This document shows, piece after piece, positions 8,541 through 12,500 of a stretch of 12,500 nt of DNA. The notes under the pieces are model-generated. The model searched no databases. It was given only the letters and a program-made list of their open reading frames with translations, and had not been told where the DNA came from. The translations under genes and the position numbers were made by a program. How positions within the stretch are numbered: the first letter of the stretch is position 1; every line of letters begins with the position of its first letter. Source of the DNA: Actinidia chinensis (lineage: Eukaryota > Streptophyta > Magnoliopsida > Ericales > Actinidiaceae); NCBI GenBank assembly GCA_009663005.1, contig CM018916.1:19690298-19702797 (forward strand). The letters run 5' to 3'.

Positions 8541-9110
8541 GATCTACGTCTGCCATGTGGACACCGGACTGTCCTTTGCCAACAAATCGCACGTTAGCCA
8601 TTCCGCACAAAGTTCCTCGATGATACATTGTGTTAGAGAACACCTCTCTATGTTATTTGCACAAGTCGGTAGCAATCCTGATCAGAAAGCCATTCTGCAT
8701 CTTAATCTGCCGATGCGCTAGGAGAAACATCACTCAATCCACAAACAAGCAATCATTGCTGTTGTGCTGCATCTGAAGACTGATCTTGGGCTTATTCCTT
8801 GGACAATTCTTCTTGTCCATTCCTGTCGCAATTAAAAGCACTTAAGGGAGGACCTTGGATTCTGCCTCCGCCATCATCTGCCAGAGATATCTCCATTGGA
8901 CTTTCTCCTGGCATCTGTGACTCCTTCTTGAGGACCTCTTCTTGGCTCTTGCTTTTGACCTATTCTTGTGGCTCTCTGGAACCGCTCGTTTGGTTCAGCC
9001 CACTGTAGTCCCTCTGGAAATTCAACACAAGCTCCAATAAGATTTTGTTCTGAGATGTATTCTCCCGGTAAATCTCCTCCAATTGGTCCACAACCTATGA
9101 GCACAGTCTC
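8540..9110 (-). pseudogene. Decayed gag C-terminus and protease-like remnant
   Basis: Read on the - strand, a charged stretch (SKSQEE...KESQMPGES, about 8900-8960) leads to NCDRNG and then KKNCPRNKPK (8783-8835). This resembles a CX2CX4HX4C gag zinc knuckle in which the first Cys is replaced and the His codon is hit by a small deletion. Next, AEWLSDQDCY (8668-8700) resembles the W-LDSG active-site surroundings of Copia aspartic protease, with the DSG altered. A stretch at 8550-8640 (GTLCGMANVRFVGKG) resembles the MGN...VVGIGTV region that follows. Several stops and frameshifts separate these pieces. Resemblance is by eye only. Confidence 0.4.
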
Positions 9111-9481
9111 AGCGTGCTACATGTTGGAACACCCCTGTGTCAATGCATTATCTGATTGAACACACTCGTTCTCAATCGTTGCTACAGTGATGGAACCTCG
9201 GTCCAATGCATTGTCTATGGCCCAAATCGTCTTCCTATTCATTCATTCGTGTCCTTCATACTTGGTTTTACTGGGCGTAATCCGATTGAAAGATGATCAG
9301 GGCTCTCAAATCACTCCGCCTGTTCTTGATTATCCAAATGACAAGCAAAATCTTGAAAACACACCTCCGGATGAATCCAAAAATGCCGAGAAAATCAAAA
9401 AGGGCTTTCTGCAAAATCAAAACAATTCGGACCCAAATTAATAAATCAGAAATTCAGGGACTAAATTGCAATTTTCCAAAC

Positions 9482-9759
9482 GTCAAGGGATCAATCTGTA
9501 AGTACAGAAAGTCAAGGGGGAAAAGCTCATTTCTATTTGGTAAACGGTCAACGCGCTTTGACTGGGAAAACGGAACGGCATTGGCCTAGGTTAAAGGGCG
9601 GGTCAACGGCATCTGGTCAACCGGACCAGCTCGGCTACAGGGGAAAAAGTCTTGAGACGGAATAAGCCCCCGTTCGGTAGACGGTCAACGCTAGGGTTGA
9701 CCAGTCAATGGGCTCGGCTGGGCTTCCGGTCAACGGCTGGGTGACTGGTACGGCTTGAC
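9482..9759. promoter_or_regulatory. Dense cluster of GTCAA/TTGAC (W-box core) pentamers
   Basis: Eleven copies of GTCAA or its complement TTGAC fall within 278 bp, starting at 9482, 9511, 9547, 9558, 9602, 9616, 9684, 9697, 9704, 9729 and 9755. Chance expectation for both strands is below one. Most extend to GGTCAACG or GGTCAACC, so they also share a longer local repeat. TTGACC/T is the W-box bound by WRKY factors in plant stress responses. The cluster is seen; regulation is inferred, and decayed tandem repetition is an alternative. Confidence 0.55.
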
Positions 9760-9827
9760 ATATGACGTTTGAATCTTCCATCAAAACAAAACACACCATC
9801 ATGGCCAACTCAATCCGTGGGCCTTCT

Positions 9828-9866
9828 TTTAAACTTTTCCCTTTTTTCTTTTTTTTTTTCTTTTTC
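9828..9866. repeat. Polypyrimidine (T-rich) tract
   Basis: A run dominated by T with scattered C, ending TTTTTCAAAAGC. Read on the other strand it gives a meaningless poly-lysine stretch. It lies inside the retrotransposon leader. Confidence 0.8.
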
Positions 9867-10227
9867 AAAAGCTTAAATGATGATGTTTGGCTTACTCCAA
9901 AATGAACAGCGTGTCTTGGATGGTGCGTCGGGGGGCAGGTGGGTTCATTCCGGGAGCAATGGGGGCGAGCGTGCATTCCAGTAATATTCTACCTCTGGGA
10001 GCAGTGGGGAGAGTGGATTGAAGCGTGAAATTCAGGCGGCGCGTGAGGGCTCGTAAGGCGTTGCCGATTTTGAAGCAGTTGGTTGCATGAGCTTCGTATC
10101 GACGAGACGAAATCTGTGGTTGGTTATGCTCAAACGCCATTTTGAGCACTTAGGATTTGGTCAGAATTCGAAATAGGCATTTCTCGTTCGCCGCCGAAAT
10201 CGCTCCGGGACTCAAGGTGACGCGGAA

Positions 10228-10241
10228 CTGATATGATACCA
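10228..10241 (-). other. Primer-binding site (tRNA-iMet type, partial)
   Basis: On the - strand it reads TGGTATCATATCAG, two bases inside the end of the 5' LTR. The first eight bases, TGGTATCA, match the usual complement of the 3' end of initiator methionine tRNA found in plant LTR elements; the following bases diverge. Together with the polypurine tract it sets the orientation. Confidence 0.75.
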
Positions 10242-10243
10242 AT

Positions 10244-10947
10244 TGTTGCTGACAAGGGACTAGTCACCAGCCACATATAAACCTTAATCAACCACACACA
10301 CAAGAACAGAGATATACGTGGTTCGGCCCCAATTCTGCCTCATCCACGGAGTGGAAACCAAATTAATTCACTATCTCATGGAATGAATTACAATGAGTAA
10401 CAATAGGGAGGAGCTCATCCAACTTACCTTCAACACTCTCTCTATCTCTCTGTACTCTAAGTCTTGCCTCTCTCACAGTGTACCAATTCTAGCCCACTCT
10501 CTTTTTCGTTTGCAGATCTCTCAGTGCTCTCTGTGCTCTCACTCGCACCAAGCCTCCCCTCTCTCTCAGCCACGATGTACACAGCAACATGCTGTGTTTT
10601 GTGTTGCTCCCGAAATCCCCCAAAGATTACATTTCTGTCACGTCTCCCCGACACTCTTTGCTCTCCAAACGGAGCCCCTTTAAATAGAGAAGATCGGCTC
10701 CCCCATTGTGACATTCTTTCCTTCTTCTATGCCTCTCTTCTTCACTCCTCTGCCTCACATCAGGACTTTGTCTCTGAACAGTTTCCAATGGAGGCTGCTT
10801 CTGGAAGAGGGAAAACGACTTGGCAAGGAATTGGCAAGGCTTGGATTTGGGCCTTGGGCTAGCTTCATGGGTTCAATGGGCTTGACTTCCATGGGTTGGG
10901 CCTCACATTGGGCTTTCTTCCAATTGGGACTGGCTTCCCCCCCAACA
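10244..10947 (-). repeat. 5' LTR of the retrotransposon (right copy)
   Basis: This 704-bp LTR reads TGTTGCTGAC...CCCAACA on the + strand, so on the element strand it starts TGTTGGGGGGG and ends ...CAGCAACA. It is related along its length to 7080-7774. It includes ATATACGTGGTTCGGCC (10311-10327), whose complement CCGAACCACGTATAT is a phrase I recall near the 3' side of many plant Copia LTRs. Open frames at 10393-10683, 10464-10862 and 10708-10953 are not genes. Confidence 0.88.
10678..10689 (-). promoter_or_regulatory. TATA-like box in the 5' LTR
   Basis: On the - strand it reads CTCTATTTAAAG, about 260 bp from the LTR start. The site is conserved in the other LTR. It is the best candidate for the core promoter of the element; transcription would start some 30 bp further left. 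Confidence 0.5.
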
Positions 10948-10951
10948 GTCT
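10948..10951. repeat. Target-site duplication, right copy (GTCT)
   Basis: GTCT follows the right LTR directly and matches 7076-7079. The pre-insertion sequence would have read ...GCTTATT-GTCT-GAGCATT... Confidence 0.6.
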
Positions 10952-11900
10952 GAGCATTAGATTAGGATACTAGTTTTGTATTCAACCTTCTTATGTATTA
11001 CTCCTACATGTTACTGGTTTAACCTGGCGTTGTGGAATCTTGAACAATGTTTTCTATCTTCCATTGCGGTGATACCTTCTCTGTTTTCAGTGGGATTTTT
11101 CCCACTTCTGCATCACATATGCTGAATTTTTTGTTCTTTATTTCTAATTTCGTCCTTGCATGCATATTATTTCTCTACTTACTGTTTATTCCCGGTTTGC
11201 CTGGATCTCCATTGTGGGACCAGTCCTGTCTCTATACTGCAGTGATGTGATTTTGTAGCAATGGAATTTGTCTGGGGGCATATATCAATTACAGTTACCT
11301 TTTTTGATTCTCCGTATTGTCAGTGAGGGGGCAGCGTCTCCTCCCTAGCTTCTATTCTAGTTCGCACATCCATCTTAATCTTTTTATCCTTTCCCCCCTT
11401 TTCAATCTTCCTCTCTCTCGTCATTATCTTCACGCCTCTTTTCTTCACCTTTGTTTTTTTTTTCACTAGGCCCCGTGTTGTTTTGAGCTTAATTCTTTGT
11501 GGCCTATTTTTTTCTTTAATTTTTACGAGCTATTTCTATGTTAGAATGATTCATGTTATAACCTCTCTCCAATTTCCTCTTGTAACCTTTTGTTCAATTT
11601 TTTTCTGTGATTGTCGTGGAACACATTTTAGTGACTACGTTTTTTCTCATGCATATCTGCAATGTGAGTTTATGAAATGTTTATGCCTGCCATGGAGCGC
11701 AAAAATGTTGGTTATATTCTGCGCTGTTGATTTGTCGACTGCCCAGCGATGTGTTTGTTTTGTTCGCGGCCAAGGCCTTTCTGGGTGGGCTCGTTTGGGC
11801 TCACTGGTTTTGGTTTCGTATTTTTTTAATCGTGTTATACCCACCCCGCGCGCACATGAGTCAAAAAAAAAGGTAGGATAGATAAGAATAATGGAAGTGG
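10952..11900. other. No recognised gene; pyrimidine-rich stretch
   Basis: Host flank of the retrotransposon. An acceptor-like sequence (TTTTTTGATTCTCCGTATTGTCAG, ending about 11323; longest tract not implied to be used) precedes a C/T-rich stretch at 11335-11470. The + frame 11483-11881 is open for 132 codons but reads as hydrophobic, T-rich translation without any motif, and the - frame 11647-11844 is its shadow. The sequence could belong to a leader or intron of a host gene, but nothing shows it. Confidence 0.45.
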
Positions 11901-12500
11901 TATTTTTGAATTCCCGCGAGAATTTAAATTGCCAATTGTTGGTCCAACTCTGGCCAATGTCTTAGAGTTCATTATCTTGTTGAGTTTGCTTAATTCTTTG
12001 TTCAGTCTTCATCCAATTCACGATTCAAATTCTAAGTAAATTGTCATCTCCGGCTTCAACATTCTAAACAACGTAAATTGTCATCTCTCTCATGGTCCTT
12101 ATAAATCGCCCTTCAATAAAGCCCAGTTTGGTGTTAGTATTTTTTTTAATTTTTAAGTTGATTTAGTTTAATTTTAGTTTTTTTTATATTTTTAACTAAC
12201 TTTTTAAACCTATTTGTATCAGATTTTATTAACTTTTTCATCTAATTTAAAAAAAATACCAGGCGTTAATAAGTTTACCTTGACAAATTAGTGTTTAATT
12301 CTCTGTCATCAATGGTTGTTATTTTCCTTCAAATTTACACAAATCTATTAAAATGTAAAAAATAAAAATCAAAGTTAACTAAAAAATCTTCTTAAAAAAC
12401 ATTGTGTATAATTTAAAACAAAAAAAATAATTTTATATTTTCAAATTATATATTATATTTGAAGTGAAAAGTTTTTATTGTTAATTCACTATATGAATTA
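11901..12500. other. No recognised gene; strongly AT-rich end
   Basis: From about 12130 to the window end the sequence is overwhelmingly A and T, with repeated TTTAATTTT, TTTTTTAA and AAAAAATA tracts. Such DNA can act as a matrix attachment region or be the body of an AT-rich miniature element, but no termini or target duplication were identified. Confidence 0.5.

Larger units (their letters stand above)
9409..10243 (-). other. Retrotransposon leader (untranslated) region
   Basis: About 835 bp lie between the primer-binding site and the gag remnant. It includes the GTCAA/TTGAC cluster, a polypyrimidine tract, and, on the - strand, TTTTGATTTTGCAG ending at 9409, an acceptor-like sequence compatible with a leader intron. 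Nearby, GGGACTAAATTGCAATTTTCC-type sequence (about 9457-9477) is a phrase I recall from many plant LTR elements. The open frame 9892-10149 on - (starting MLKMAFEH) has no gag signature I recognise, though its place just after the primer site is where gag could begin. Confidence 0.45.
7080..10947 (-). mobile_element. Degenerate, non-autonomous LTR retrotransposon, probably Copia-like
   Basis: The element is about 3.87 kb, bounded by two related LTRs beginning TGTTG and ending CA on the + strand, flanked by GTCT on both sides. The primer-binding site lies inside the right LTR and the polypurine tract inside the left LTR, so the RNA would run right to left. The internal region is about 2.47 kb, roughly half of what an autonomous Copia element needs, and shows only decayed gag/protease traces with no integrase, reverse transcriptase or RNase H. 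The methionine-tRNA-type primer site and gag traces suggest Copia, but the superfamily is inference. The diverged LTRs imply an old insertion. Confidence 0.85.

Noticed and set aside
9635..9976. 113-codon - strand frame with a lysine run
   Set aside because: The lysines come from translating the polypyrimidine tract near 9828-9866, and no gag motif is present.
10393..10953. Open frames of up to 132 codons in the right LTR
   Set aside because: Their low-complexity Ser/Leu-rich translation reflects LTR composition, and they are not preserved in the other LTR.
11483..11881. 132-codon + frame, hydrophobic, possibly a membrane protein
   Set aside because: It has T-rich codons throughout, no recognisable domain and no supporting context. 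T-rich intron-like DNA commonly gives such frames.
12150..12420. Possible long inverted repeat in the AT-rich end
   Set aside because: Only short low-complexity A/T matches line up on comparing the arms; no continuous complementarity or target duplication.
1..12500. CRISPR array, bacterial operon, tRNA or rRNA genes
   Set aside because: There is no regular repeat-spacer pattern, no ribosome-binding-site-spaced gene runs and no cloverleaf or rRNA signature, and the recognisable content is that of a plant nuclear genome.

Overview
This window looks like intergenic or intronic DNA from a flowering plant nuclear genome. The base composition is AT-rich, there are no bacterial-style gene runs, AT-rich stretches with GT...AG borders can be seen, and the recognisable content is decayed plant transposable elements. 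The species cannot be told from the sequence. I find no intact host gene, no tRNA or rRNA, and no CRISPR array.

Layout. (a) 1-1360: unannotated sequence with a pyrimidine-rich start and a GA microsatellite. (b) About 1361-1545: a fragment resembling one end of a plant hAT-type non-autonomous element, with a G-run block and a perfect short hairpin. (c) 2270-5189: the relic of a two-gene PIF/Harbinger DNA transposon on the + strand. A DDE transposase pseudogene (2270-3836) is followed by a Myb/SANT-like DNA-binding accessory pseudogene (4029-5189). Both are broken by stops and frameshifts, but family motifs can be followed in order, including all three catalytic acidic positions of the transposase. 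Three AT-rich GT...AG gaps inside the relic fit introns. (d) 5190-7079: AT-rich, nothing recognised. (e) 7080-10947: a complete but degenerate LTR retrotransposon on the - strand. It has two diverged LTRs of about 700 bp, a primer-binding site next to the right LTR, a polypurine tract next to the left LTR, and GTCT on both flanks. Its internal region is only about 2.5 kb. It carries a decayed gag zinc-knuckle and protease-like stretch but no recognisable integrase, reverse transcriptase or RNase H, so it is non-autonomous or internally deleted, probably Copia-like. Its leader holds a dense cluster of GTCAA/TTGAC pentamers. (f) 10952-12500: no recognised gene, with a pyrimidine-rich stretch and a very AT-rich end.

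The two systems worth attention are the PIF/Harbinger transposase plus Myb-like pair, which in life act together in transposition (one catalytic, one DNA-binding), and the retroelement leader with its W-box-like cluster. I saw no convincing sign of a previously undescribed functional system; the main value is in the architecture of these relics.
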